Shown piece by piece: positions 33,144-41,041 of a stretch of 64,000 nt of DNA (position 1 is its first letter; each line of letters opens with the position of its first letter). Both the position numbers and the translations under genes were made by a program. This stretch comes from Blastococcus sp. VKM Ac-2987. Lineage in GTDB: Bacteria; Actinomycetota; Actinomycetes; Mycobacteriales; Geodermatophilaceae. The stretch is from NCBI RefSeq assembly GCF_026967805.1, contig NZ_JAPVBG010000001.1:1426047-1490046 (forward strand). Direction: 5' to 3'. Below the pieces are notes generated by a model, which was not told where the DNA came from, made no database searches, and worked only from the letters and a program-made list of their open reading frames with translations.

Positions 33144-33647
33144 ATGACAGCTCAGCGGCGACCGGTCCTGGCGGCGGTGCGGGCGGTCGGCCGCGTGCTG
33201 GGGGCGTTGCGGCGGACCTCCCGCCCCCGTGCCGCCGGGCGCCGGTCGTCGTCCGCCCCGCCGGCACCCGACGTCGGCTACCGGCCGCGCGACGACGGCC
33301 GCCCCGACCCCGGCGAGGTGGTGTGGGCCTGGGTGCCGTTCGAGGAGGACGACGGCCGGGGCAAGGACCGCCCCGTGCTGGTCATCGGCCGGCGCGGCGA
33401 CGAGCTGCTGGGGCTGATGCTCAGCAGCCGGGACCACGACCGGGACGCCGCCGACGAGGCCCGCTACGGCCGGCGGTGGACCGACGTGGGCACCGGCGCC
33501 TGGGATCCGCGCGGGCGACCCAGCGAGGTGCGCCTGGACCGGCTGCTGGTGCTGGACCCGGCGACCGTCCGCCGGGAGGGGGCGGCGCTGGACCGCGCCC
33601 GGTTCGACCGCGTGGTCGACGAGGCGCGCCGCGCGCAGGGCTGGTGA
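33144..33647 (+). CDS. PemK/MazF-like protein without an adjacent antitoxin
   Basis: A 167-residue protein. Residues 1-45 are Arg/Ala/Ser-rich; the rest matches the PemK/MazF barrel, with DPGEVVWAWVPFEEDDG, the conserved GKDRPVLVIGRRG, LGLMLSSRDHDRD and RLDRLLVLDPATVRR. MazF-type proteins are mRNA interferases, but many actinobacterial homologues of this long form lack an antitoxin partner and may do something else. Neither flank encodes a MazE, Phd or RHH antitoxin: the gene downstream is on the other strand. Leaderless promoter at 33131 decides the ATG. Confidence 0.75.
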   Translation: MTAQRRPVLAAVRAVGRVLGALRRTSRPRAAGRRSSSAPPAPDVGYRPRDDGRPDPGEVVWAWVPFEEDDGRGKDRPVLVIGRRGDELLGLMLSSRDHDRDAADEARYGRRWTDVGTGAWDPRGRPSEVRLDRLLVLDPATVRREGAALDRARFDRVVDEARRAQGW

Positions 33648-33656
33648 GCGCCGCGG

Positions 33657-33872
33657 TCAGTCCGCGGCCGACTCGTCCCGGGCGGGCCGGCGGACCTGCG
33701 GGCGCAGGTTGTAGACGCCGACGCCCTCGCTGAGCGGCTCGAGGTCGTAGCGGTGCACGACCTTGGGCCCGCCGTGCAGGTGCACGTGGGTCACCGTCGG
33801 CAGCGGATCGCCGTGCCGCGCCTGGCGGATCTCGACCCGCCCGTCGAGGGGGCCGCCGACGTACAGCAGCAC
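33657..33872 (-). CDS. Small conserved-looking hypothetical protein
   Basis: At least 71 residues from a GTG at 33872: LLYVGGPLDGRVEIRQ, then HVHLHGGPKVVHRYDLEPL and an acidic end. The GGPLDG plus strand-rich pattern resembles short beta-barrel-like proteins of unknown function found in actinobacteria. The frame stays open upstream through IQLFEQKPAAAEAGTDD, preceded by GGGGAGG, so the protein may start earlier at a non-ATG codon. No signal peptide or motif with known function. Confidence 0.5.
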   Translation of the reverse strand: MLLYVGGPLDGRVEIRQARHGDPLPTVTHVHLHGGPKVVHRYDLEPLSEGVGVYNLRPQVRRPARDESAAD

Positions 33873-33983
33873 CGCGTCGTCGGTGCCGGCCTCCGCAGCG
33901 GCTGGCTTCTGCTCGAACAGCTGGATCTCCTCCCCTCGTGCGCCGGTCCACGAGAGTAGGCGCGGAGCGGGCCCCCGTCAGGG

Positions 33984-34277
33984 TCAGCCCCCGGTGATCC
34001 GGCGCAACTCGGCGACGTGCGCGTCGAACGCCCGCCTGCCCTCGGCGGTGAGCGCCAGGCTGGTGCGCACCCGAGAGGCCCGGGTCGCCTTGCGGACCTG
34101 CACGTAGCCGGCCTCCTCCAGCTGGCGCACGTGCTTGGAGAGCACCGAGTCGCTCACGCCGACCTGGTCGCGCACCGTCGCGAAGTCCATCGTGTCGACG
34201 ACGGCGAGCAGCCCGCACACCTGGAGCCGGGGCGGGGCGTGCACCACCGGGTCGAACCGGGGTTCGACGGCGGTCAC
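33984..34277 (-). CDS. Winged-helix transcriptional regulator (HTH_34/MarR-like)
   Basis: A 97-residue DNA-binding protein. The N-terminal VVHAPPRLQVCGLLAVVD leads into the helix-turn-helix FATVRDQVGVSDSVLSKHV and the wing YVQVRKATRASRVRTSLALT, followed by a helix AEGRRAFDAHVAELRRI, the layout of the stand-alone winged-helix HTH_34 family. It overlaps the upstream membrane-protein gene by 4 bp (GTGA). The promoter of that operon has three copies of CTTTCC, two of them forming an inverted repeat over the start codon, so it probably represses its own operon (inference). Confidence 0.85.
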   Translation of the reverse strand: MTAVEPRFDPVVHAPPRLQVCGLLAVVDTMDFATVRDQVGVSDSVLSKHVRQLEEAGYVQVRKATRASRVRTSLALTAEGRRAFDAHVAELRRITGG

Positions 34278-34738
34278 CGCCCGGCCCGCAACCCGGCGAC
34301 GTAGATGCGGGTCACCCATCGCGAGCTCAGCGCGACCGCGATCCCCAGCACGGCGCCGACCACGACCATCGCGCCCCGCACGTCGAGCAGGAACTCCGCC
34401 GCGCCGCCGAGGGCCAGCAGGGCGAGGTAGCCGACCGACCACCAGCGCAGCGCCCGCTGGACACGCCCCTGGACCGGACCCACCCTGCTGGCGTCCCACC
34501 AGACCCCGGTGATCCGCCGGTAGACGGCCACCAGGCCGCGGACGCCGGCCAGGAAGAGCACCAGGGCCGCCGCGATCACCCAGATGCTGTGGGACGAGTA
34601 GCTGCCGATGAAGCCGGCCAGCAGCAACCCGAGCGCGACGTCCCACCACCACGGCTGGACGATCCGGTCGGCGAGCGCCGCCCGGTCGGCCCGCAGGGCG
34701 GCCAGCTGGGAGCGGGCGTCGTCCTCGTCGCTTTCCAT
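34274..34738 (-). CDS. Four-helix integral membrane protein paired with a winged-helix regulator
   Basis: A 154-residue protein with an acidic/helical N-terminus (about 40 residues, MESDEDDARSQLAALRADRA) and hydrophobic helices at about 35-50, 52-70, 98-112 and 118-135. The signature WWWDVALGLLLAGF and VYRRITGVWWD recur in membrane proteins encoded beside PadR/MarR-like regulators in actinobacteria. Function is unknown; co-regulation by the downstream winged-helix protein implies a response to an envelope or drug signal, which is speculation. Start at 34738, ATG inside a palindrome. Confidence 0.78.
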   Translation of the reverse strand: MESDEDDARSQLAALRADRAALADRIVQPWWWDVALGLLLAGFIGSYSSHSIWVIAAALVLFLAGVRGLVAVYRRITGVWWDASRVGPVQGRVQRALRWWSVGYLALLALGGAAEFLLDVRGAMVVVGAVLGIAVALSSRWVTRIYVAGLRAGR

Positions 34739-34774
34739 GTCGGAAAGAGTGACCCTGGCTTTCCGGATCGTCAA
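34731..34774 (-). promoter_or_regulatory. Promoter with triple CTTTCC/GGAAAG operator
   Basis: On the plus strand CTTTCC at 34731-34736, GGAAAG at 34742-34747 and CTTTCC at 34759-34764 form two nested inverted repeats (spacers 5 and 11 nt). On the minus strand TTGACG (34774-34769) and CACTCT (34751-34746) are 17 nt apart. The repeats cover the -10, the start of transcription and the start codon. Confidence 0.6.
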
Positions 34775-34843
34775 GTGACGCCACACGCCTGTTACACGTC
34801 CGTGGTCGAATGGCCGCAGGAGCGCCGACCGCGAAGAGGAGAC

Positions 34844-35920
34844 GTGACGGATCTGCGGCACCACGGGGACGCCGAGCTGGCACCCGGCCTGATCGACCTC
34901 GCCGTCAACGTGCGGGCCGGCACGCCGCCGCCGTGGCTGCGGGCGGTCCTGCACGACGCGGTGGACCGCAGCGCCGGCTACCCCGACGCCGCCCCCGCCC
35001 GGGCAGCCGTCGCCGCGGCGCACGGGCGCGACCCGGCCCAGGTGCTGCTCACCGCGGGCGCCGCCGAGGCGTTCGTGCTGCTCGCCCGGGCCTTGCGCCC
35101 GCGGCGGGCCGTCGTCGTCCACCCGTCCTTCACCGAGCCGGAGGCCGCGCTGCGGGCCGCCGGGCACCCGGTCACCCGGCTGCTCCTCTCCCCCGCCGAC
35201 GGCTACCGGCTCGACCCCGCCGCCGTCCCCGACGACGCCGACCTCGTCGTCCTGGGCAACCCGACCAACCCCACCTCGGTGCTGCACCCCGCTGCCGGGG
35301 TGGCCGGGCTGACCCGCCCGGGCCGGGTCGTCCTGGTGGACGAGGCGTTCGCCGACACCGTCCCCGGCGAGCCCGCATCCCTCGCCGGCCGGACCGACCT
35401 GCCGGGGCTGCTCGTGGTGCGCAGCCTGACCAAGACGTGGGGCCTGGCGGGGCTGCGGGTCGGCTACGCCCTCGGCCCGCCGGAGCTCGTCGCGGCCATG
35501 GCCGACCAGCAGCCGCCGTGGCCGCTCAGCACGCCGGCCCTGGCCGCACTGGTGGCTTGCAGCACCCCCGCCGCCCGAGCCGAGGCGCACGGGGCGGCCG
35601 TCGCGCTGACCGGGGACCGGGCGGCCCTGCTCGCCGCCCTCCCACCGGGCGTGGCGGTGCTCGGCGAACCGCGCTCCTCGTTCGTGCTGCTCCGCGTGCC
35701 CGACGGCGCGCGGGTGCGCGCCGCGCTGCGGGACGCGGGCTGGGCGGTGCGCCGCGGCGACTCCTTCCCCGGCCTCACGACCGACCACCTGCGGGTCGCG
35801 GTGCGCGATCTCGGCACCTCGCGTGCGTTCGCCCGGACCCTCGCTGGGATCCTGTCGGGGACGCACGGGCCCGGCTCCGCACGGGAGACCGCCCCCGGCA
35901 TCCCCGAGGAGATCCGCTGA
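34844..35920 (+). CDS. cobC: CobC-like PLP-dependent aminotransferase/threonine-phosphate decarboxylase family
   Basis: A 358-residue fold-type I PLP enzyme like M. tuberculosis Rv2231c (CobC) and histidinol-phosphate aminotransferase. Motifs: NVRAGTPPPWL, ARAAVAAAHGRD-x-VLLTAGAAEAF, VVLGNPTNPTS, VLVDEAFAD, and the PLP-lysine in VVRSLTKTWGLAGLRVGY. The position next to cysG and near cobD and cobQ favours a role in making the aminopropanol arm of cobalamin, while histidine biosynthesis cannot be excluded. The GTG at 34844 follows AGAGGAG. The next gene starts within its stop codon region. Confidence 0.85.
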   Translation: MTDLRHHGDAELAPGLIDLAVNVRAGTPPPWLRAVLHDAVDRSAGYPDAAPARAAVAAAHGRDPAQVLLTAGAAEAFVLLARALRPRRAVVVHPSFTEPEAALRAAGHPVTRLLLSPADGYRLDPAAVPDDADLVVLGNPTNPTSVLHPAAGVAGLTRPGRVVLVDEAFADTVPGEPASLAGRTDLPGLLVVRSLTKTWGLAGLRVGYALGPPELVAAMADQQPPWPLSTPALAALVACSTPAARAEAHGAAVALTGDRAALLAALPPGVAVLGEPRSSFVLLRVPDGARVRAALRDAGWAVRRGDSFPGLTTDHLRVAVRDLGTSRAFARTLAGILSGTHGPGSARETAPGIPEEIR

Positions 35921-35931
35921 ACGCCACCCCG

Positions 35932-37155
35932 GTGCCCCCCGGATCGGGCACGGTCTACCCGGTCGGGCTGCGCCTGCGCGACCGGCTCGTCGTGGTCGTG
36001 GGTGGCGGCCGGGTGGCCCACCGGCGCGTCGCCGGCCTGCTGGAGGCGCGCGCCCGCGTGCGCGTCGTCAGCCCGGAGGTGACGCCGGCGCTCGAGTCGC
36101 TCGCCACCGCCGGAGGCGCGACCTGGCACCGGCGGACCTACCGGCCCGGCGACCTCGACGGCGCCTGGTACGCCGTCGCCGCGACCGACGACCCCGCGGT
36201 CAACGCGGCCGTGGCCGAGGAGGCCGAGCAGGCGCACATCTTCTGCGCCCGGGCCGACGACCGCGCGGCGTCCAGCGTCTGGACTCCGGCCGTCGGGCGG
36301 CAGGGCGACCTGGTCATCGGCGTGCACGGCGGCGGCGACCCCCAGCGGGCCATCGGCGTGCGGGACGCGATCGTCGCCGGGCTGACCGACGGCAGCGTGG
36401 GCGACCGGGTGGCCCGTCCCGCCGCCGGCGGCAGCGTGGTCCTGGTCGGCGGCGGCCCCGGCGATCCGGGGCTGATCACGGTGCGCGGCCGGCAGGCGCT
36501 GGCGCACGCCGACGTCGTCGTCGCCGACCACCTGGGCCCCCAGTCGCTGCTGGCCTCGCTGCCCCCCGAGGTGGAGGTCGTCGACGCCTCGAAGCTGCCC
36601 CGCGGCCGGTCGATGGCCCAGGAGCGGATCAACGCGCTGCTGGTGGAGCACGCGCGGGCCGGCAAGCGGGTGGTGCGGCTCAAGGGCGGCGACCCGTTCG
36701 TCTTCGGGCGCGGCTTCGAGGAGCTGCAGGCCTGCACCGCGGCCGGCATCCCGGTCGAGGTGGTCCCCGGCATCACCAGCGCCGTCGCCGTGCCCGCGCT
36801 GGCCGGCATCCCGGTCACCCACCGGGGCCTGACGCACGAGTTCGTCGTCGTCTCCGGCCACCTGCCGCCGGGGCACCCCCAGTCGCTGGTCGACTGGGCC
36901 GCACTCGGCCGGCTGCGCGGCACCCTCGTCGTCCTCATGGGCGTCGACACGGCCCCCGCTATCGCGGCCGCGCTGGTCGAGCACGGCCGGGCACCGGGGA
37001 CGCCGGTGGCGGTCGTCAGCGACGGCTCGACGGCCACCCAGCGCACGGTCCGCACCACGCTGGCGGAGCTGCCGCGCACCATCGCCGCGGAGCACGTCCG
37101 CCCGCCGGCGGTCTGGGTGGTGGGCGAGGTGGTCGGCCTCGCCGGCGACGGCTGA
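35932..37155 (+). CDS. cysG: Siroheme synthase: uroporphyrinogen-III methyltransferase with precorrin-2 dehydrogenase domain
   Basis: About 407 residues. The N-terminal part (about 1-140) is a Met8/CysG-type NAD-dependent dehydrogenase/ferrochelatase domain (VVVVGGGRVAHRRVAGLLEA). From about residue 160 the SUMT domain follows: VLVGGGPGDPGLITVRG, VVVADHLGP, RLKGGDPFVFGRGFEE and VVPGITSAVAVPAL. It makes precorrin-2 and siroheme for nitrite or sulfite reductase and could feed cobalamin. The GTG at 35932 is a conservative choice: a CTG at 35917 has GAGGAG 5 nt upstream and would overlap the cobC stop as CTGA. Confidence 0.93.
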   Translation: MPPGSGTVYPVGLRLRDRLVVVVGGGRVAHRRVAGLLEARARVRVVSPEVTPALESLATAGGATWHRRTYRPGDLDGAWYAVAATDDPAVNAAVAEEAEQAHIFCARADDRAASSVWTPAVGRQGDLVIGVHGGGDPQRAIGVRDAIVAGLTDGSVGDRVARPAAGGSVVLVGGGPGDPGLITVRGRQALAHADVVVADHLGPQSLLASLPPEVEVVDASKLPRGRSMAQERINALLVEHARAGKRVVRLKGGDPFVFGRGFEELQACTAAGIPVEVVPGITSAVAVPALAGIPVTHRGLTHEFVVVSGHLPPGHPQSLVDWAALGRLRGTLVVLMGVDTAPAIAAALVEHGRAPGTPVAVVSDGSTATQRTVRTTLAELPRTIAAEHVRPPAVWVVGEVVGLAGDG

Positions 37156-37191
37156 CCCACCCGGCCGGCCGCGACGGACGGCCGCGAGGGA

Positions 37192-37226
37192 AGTACTTGT
37201 ACTGCGGATATAGCACTCCTACTATC
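37192..37226 (+). promoter_or_regulatory. ABC-XRE operon promoter with overlapping inverted repeats
   Basis: TTGTAC (37197-37202) and TACTAT (37220-37225) with 17 nt spacing. AGTAC-TT-GTACT (37192-37203) covers the -35, and a bulged repeat GATATAG...CTACTATC covers the spacer and -10. This is unusually AT-rich for the genome. Confidence 0.7.
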
Positions 37227-37265
37227 ACCGCGTCCGAGCACGGATCCCCGCACCGGGAGTTCGCG

Positions 37266-38207
37266 ATGGGTCCAGACCCCGAGCACAGCGCGGCCGGCGA
37301 GCCGGCGATCTCCGTCCGCGGGTTGCAGATGACCTACGGCGAGCACGCCGTGCTCACCGGCGTGGACCTCGACGTGCACGCCGGGGAGGTCGTCTGCCTG
37401 CTCGGTCCCAACGGTGCCGGGAAGACGACGACCATCGAGATCCTCGAGGGCTTCCGCCTGCCCTCCGCGGGAGAGGTGCGGGTGCTCGGCGAGAACCCGG
37501 CCGAGGGCGGGGACGCCTGGCGCGCCCGCGTCGGCGTGGTGCTCCAGTCGTGGCGCGACCACGCGCGCTGGACGCCGCGCCGGCTCCTGGAGCAGCTCGG
37601 TGGCTACTTCACCCCCTACGCCACCGCCGACCGGCCGCGGCCCTACGAGGTGGACTGGCTGCTGCGCACGGTGGGCCTCACCGAGAACGCCGACCGGAAG
37701 ATCGGCACGCTCTCCGGGGGGCAGCGACGGCGGCTCGACGTCGCGGTCGGCATCATCGGCCGGCCGGAGATGCTCTTCCTCGACGAGCCGACCGCCGGCC
37801 TGGACCCGCAGGCGCGCCGCGACTTCCACGACCTCGTGCACCGGCTGGCCGACCTCGAGGGCACCAGCATCCTGCTCACCACCCACGACCTGGCGGAAGC
37901 CGAGCGGCTGGCCGACCGGATCCTGATCCTGGTCAACGGCCGGATCGTCGCCGACGGCAGCGCCGATGCCCTGACCCGGCAGGTGGCCGGGAGCGCAGAG
38001 GTCCGCTGGGCCTGCGACGGCGAACGGTTCGTGCACGCCACCGCCGACCCGACGCCGTTCGTCCGCGAGCTGTTCCGGCAGCACGGGGACCGGGTCACCG
38101 ACCTGGAGGTCCGCCGGGCCAACCTCGAGGACACCTACATCGCCATGGTCCAGCGGTTCGAGTCCGGCGACCGAACCGCACCGCAGCTCGCGGAGGTCTC
38201 CCGGTGA
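37266..38207 (+). CDS. ABC transporter ATP-binding protein (DrrA/NatA type)
   Basis: A 313-residue ATPase. Walker A GPNGAGKTT is near residue 54, the Q-loop is VVLQSWRDH, signature LSGGQRRRLDVA near residue 145, Walker B MLFLDEPTAGLDP, and the H-loop TTHDL. A C-terminal domain of about 80 residues with FVRELFRQHGDRVTDLEVRR is typical of DrrA-type exporters. With the following permease it forms a two-component efflux system; the cargo is unknown. ATG preceded by GGGAG; its stop overlaps the permease start. Confidence 0.93.
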   Translation: MGPDPEHSAAGEPAISVRGLQMTYGEHAVLTGVDLDVHAGEVVCLLGPNGAGKTTTIEILEGFRLPSAGEVRVLGENPAEGGDAWRARVGVVLQSWRDHARWTPRRLLEQLGGYFTPYATADRPRPYEVDWLLRTVGLTENADRKIGTLSGGQRRRLDVAVGIIGRPEMLFLDEPTAGLDPQARRDFHDLVHRLADLEGTSILLTTHDLAEAERLADRILILVNGRIVADGSADALTRQVAGSAEVRWACDGERFVHATADPTPFVRELFRQHGDRVTDLEVRRANLEDTYIAMVQRFESGDRTAPQLAEVSR

Positions 38208-39058
38208 ACCCCACCCGGCACGCCGTCTCCCTCGGCCTGCGTCGCGGCTGGACGGAGTTCGTGCTCAGCCTGCGCAGCCCGCAGGACCAGGGCTTCTACC
38301 TCTTCATGGGGGTCGGCACCCTGGCCTACCTGTGGTTCAACCGCGACACCGAGCTCGAGGGCACGGGGCTGCTGCTGCCCACGTTCGCCCTGCCCAGCAT
38401 CCTCGGCGCGCTGATCGCGTTCGGCGTGGTCATCGGACCGGCCTACGCGCTCGCCATGGAGCGGGAGGACGGCACGCTGCTGCGGCACAAGGCCCTGCCG
38501 CACGGGATGCAGGGCTACGTGACCGGGCAGCTCCTCTACCACTCGCTCGGGCTGCTCCCCCTGCTGCTCGTCATCCTGGTGCCGAGCTTCCTGCTCTTCG
38601 ACGACGTCATGAGCAACGGCGCCGCCGGCTGGGCGACCGTCGCCTGGGTGCTCGTGCTCGGCCTGCTGGCCACCCTGCCGCTCGGCATGATCATCGGCTC
38701 GGTCGTCCCGAGCGTCCAGAAGGTCGGCACGTGGGGGATGCTGCCGATCATCACGCTGAGCGCGATCTCGGGGATCTTCTTCCCCATCCAGGCGATGTGG
38801 GGCTGGCTGCAGGCCGTGGCCCAGGTCTTCCCGATCTACTGGATCGGCCTCGGCATGCGCTCGGCGTTCCTGCCCGACGCCGCCGTCACCGTCGAGCTCG
38901 GGGACTCCTGGCGCACCGGCACGACCGTGCTCGTGCTCGCGGCCTGGGCGGTGTTCGGCATGCTGGTCACGCCGCGGGTGCTGCGGCGGATGGCCCGGCG
39001 GCAGTCGGGCTCCCAGGTCCAGCAGGCCAAGGAGGCCGCGCTCCAGTGGGTCAGATGA
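38204..39058 (+). CDS. ABC transporter permease (ABC-2 type)
   Basis: A 284-residue membrane protein of the ABC2_membrane family. Six hydrophobic segments are visible: about 30-45, 60-85, 110-135, 150-170 (VAWVLVLGLLATLPLG), 180-205 (IITLSAISGIFFPIQAM) and 240-260. FFPIQAMW and the loop before YWIGLGMRSAF are typical of drug/antibiotic or lipid exporters. GTG at 38204 overlaps the ATPase stop; ATGA overlap leads into the XRE gene. Same operon as its ATPase. Confidence 0.9.
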   Translation: MNPTRHAVSLGLRRGWTEFVLSLRSPQDQGFYLFMGVGTLAYLWFNRDTELEGTGLLLPTFALPSILGALIAFGVVIGPAYALAMEREDGTLLRHKALPHGMQGYVTGQLLYHSLGLLPLLLVILVPSFLLFDDVMSNGAAGWATVAWVLVLGLLATLPLGMIIGSVVPSVQKVGTWGMLPIITLSAISGIFFPIQAMWGWLQAVAQVFPIYWIGLGMRSAFLPDAAVTVELGDSWRTGTTVLVLAAWAVFGMLVTPRVLRRMARRQSGSQVQQAKEAALQWVR

Positions 39059-39318
39059 GCGGCGAGCGACCCGGGGACGCCGTCTACAACCGGATCGCCC
39101 TCCTGCGCGCCGAGCACGGGGTGTCCCGGCGGCAGCTGGCCGACGCGCTCGGGGTCCACTACCAGACGGTGGGCTACCTGGAGCGCGGCGAGTACAACCC
39201 CAGCCTGCACCTCGCGCTGCGCATCGCCGAGTTCTTCGACCTGCCGGTGGAGACGATCTTCTCCACCCGCCCCTTCCCGCGCATCAGCGACGCCCGCCGC
39301 CCGGCCGCCACCGGCTGA
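39055..39318 (+). CDS. XRE-family helix-turn-helix regulator
   Basis: An 87-residue protein: helices from NRIALLRAEHGVSRRQLADALGVHYQTVGYLERGEYNPS (quoted in pieces: helix 2 SRRQLADALG, recognition helix YQTVGYLERG) and LRIAEFFDLPVETIFS, the usual Cro/C1 layout of compact YgzD-type regulators. Last gene of the ABC operon (ATGA overlap), so it is likely to sense the transporter's substrate or act as the operon's repressor at the palindromes in 37192-37226. That link is inference. Confidence 0.92.
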   Translation: MSGERPGDAVYNRIALLRAEHGVSRRQLADALGVHYQTVGYLERGEYNPSLHLALRIAEFFDLPVETIFSTRPFPRISDARRPAATG

Positions 39319-39330
39319 GGACGCCCCCGC

Positions 39331-40182
39331 TCAGATGTTGGCGCCGTCCGGCGGCGGCCCGTCCGGCAGCGCCGCCGCGACGCCGGAGCCAGACAGCTCC
39401 GGGGCCGCCATGCCGACGGTGTAGGCCGTCATCGACAGCGAGCCGTAGGCGTAGCCGTCGACGAGCACGTCGACAGGGGAGTCGGTGGCCCCCGCCATGC
39501 CGGCGACGTAGAGCAGCGGCAGGAAGTGGTCCGGCGTCGGGACGGCGAGGTCGAAGTCGCGGTGCCCGTCGAGGCGGCCGGCGTCGGTCGGGTCGGTGAG
39601 CATGACCTCCTTGGCCGCCTCGTCGAACCGCTGCGCCCAGTCGAACCCGGCGTCGGGCAGCGCGCGGCTCACCCCGCCGAGGTTGTGCACCACGTTCCCG
39701 CTGCCGATCACCAGCACGCCGTCCGCGCGCAGCGGGGCCAGGGCGGCGCCCAGCTGCAGGTGGTAGTCGAAGGACTTGAGCGCGTTGATCGACAGCTGCA
39801 CGACCGGGATGTCGGCGTCCGGGAACGCGTGGGCCAGCACCGACCAGGCGCCGTGGTCGATGCCCCAGCTGTCGCGGTCGGCCCCCACCCAGGTGGGGTG
39901 CACGATGTCGGCCACCTCCTCGTACAGCTCCGGCAGCCCCGGCGGCTCGTACCGGACGTCGAAGAGCTCGCGCGGGAACCCGAAGAAGTCGTGGATGGTG
40001 CGCGGCCGGGGCATCGCGGTGACCGCCGTCGCCTGCACGTACCAGTGCGCCGAGACGACCAGGATGGCCCGGGGCCGGGGCACCGACCGGCCGAACGCCC
40101 GCCAGGCCTCGGTGTACCGGTTGCTCTCCAGCGCGTTCATCGGGTTGCCGTGGCCGAGGAACGCGGCAGGCATCACGGGCAT
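39331..40182 (-). CDS. DODA-type extradiol ring-cleavage dioxygenase (LigB/YgiD family)
   Basis: A 283-residue non-heme iron/zinc enzyme of the 4,5-DOPA dioxygenase group. The first metal His is in FLGHGNPMNAL (residue about 12), the second in VVSAHWYVQ, and others in IDHGAWSVLAHAFPD and GSGNVVHNL. It may cleave catecholic substrates; homologues in Arabidopsis and E. coli (YgiD) are zinc proteins with the same fold. The ATG at 40182 has GGGAGG upstream; a second in-frame ATG is 9 bp later. It converges on the XRE gene with 12 bp between stops. Confidence 0.88.
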   Translation of the reverse strand: MPVMPAAFLGHGNPMNALESNRYTEAWRAFGRSVPRPRAILVVSAHWYVQATAVTAMPRPRTIHDFFGFPRELFDVRYEPPGLPELYEEVADIVHPTWVGADRDSWGIDHGAWSVLAHAFPDADIPVVQLSINALKSFDYHLQLGAALAPLRADGVLVIGSGNVVHNLGGVSRALPDAGFDWAQRFDEAAKEVMLTDPTDAGRLDGHRDFDLAVPTPDHFLPLLYVAGMAGATDSPVDVLVDGYAYGSLSMTAYTVGMAAPELSGSGVAAALPDGPPPDGANI

Positions 40183-40268
40183 CGCTGACCTCCCTCTGGG
40201 TCGCCGGGTCCGTCGATCATCTCCTGCGCGCTCCCGCGCGGCGAGACGCGGTGCGCCCGCCCGTCCGC

Positions 40269-40976
40269 TCAGCGCGGCAGGCGGGAGGCGGCGTCCTCGA
40301 GCAGCACCTGGCGCTCCGCCGCCGGCCGGCGCGGGCAGGACACGCACGTGGGGCCGTGGGGCAGCCGGTCCACCAGGCAGCAGGACACCCGGGCGGCGAA
40401 CCGCGCACCGGCGACGTCGACGTAGCGGGGCGGCGGCAGGGGGAAGCCGACGGCGGCGGCCAGCGGCGCGGCCAGCGCGGTCACCGCCGGGACGTCCCCC
40501 ACCGCCCGGCCGACCGCCAGCAGCCCGTTGGCCAGCGAGTCCGTCGCGATGCCCCACAGCGGCCGCGGGCGCATCCGCGCCGCCGCGGCGAGCGCGGGGA
40601 CGACCGTCGTCAGGCTCTCGCGCAGGCCCGCGGCCGGATCCCCGCCCGCCACCGCGGACACCGCCGCCACCGGCAGGCCACCGGGGCCGAGGTACGCGGT
40701 CGTGTCGGCCGGCCGGGCCGACAGCGGGTGCCCCACGGCCAGCCCCGCCAGCAGCGGGGCCAGGAGCACCGCCGAGGCCGAGTACCACCACACCGTCGCG
40801 TGCACCCGAAGGTCCCCGGCCCGCTGGCGGGCGGCCCGGGCGGCCAGCAGCTCGGCCAGCCGACGGGGGTCCGCGAGCTGGGGCACCGGCACCGGCACGG
40901 CGCCCGGCGGCGGCACCAGGCCGAGCGTGGCCGCACCGGGGATGCGCGCCGCCACCTCCGCCTGCGGACCGCTCAC
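40269..40976 (-). CDS. FhuF-like (2Fe-2S) ferric reductase family protein
   Basis: A 235-residue protein whose C-terminus has the FhuF iron-sulfur motif CC-x10-C-x2-C ([20 protein letters not shown], the four cysteines at about residues 203, 204, 215 and 218). FhuF proteins reduce ferric siderophores at the inner membrane. The alanine-rich body has a membrane-associated look but no clear helix. In related genomes a 2Fe-2S gene of this kind often lies divergent from acs, as here. CAGACT 6 nt before the GTG at 40976 suggests a leaderless start. No siderophore genes are nearby. Confidence 0.8.
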   Translation of the reverse strand: MSGPQAEVAARIPGAATLGLVPPPGAVPVPVPQLADPRRLAELLAARAARQRAGDLRVHATVWWYSASAVLLAPLLAGLAVGHPLSARPADTTAYLGPGGLPVAAVSAVAGGDPAAGLRESLTTVVPALAAAARMRPRPLWGIATDSLANGLLAVGRAVGDVPAVTALAAPLAAAVGFPLPPPRYVDVAGARFAARVSCCLVDRLPHGPTCVSCPRRPAAERQVLLEDAASRLPR

Positions 40977-41041
40977 CGGGCCAGTCTGGCCGGTCGTCGC
41001 TCCGCACGTCGCGTGGGGCAGACGACCGGGCGCCACGGCCA

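Noticed and set aside
25393-37155. A cobalamin riboswitch before cobD, cobQ or cobC/cysG
   Set aside because: I looked for the conserved GCCACTG core and a long structured leader and found neither; the genes have leaderless or operon-internal starts.
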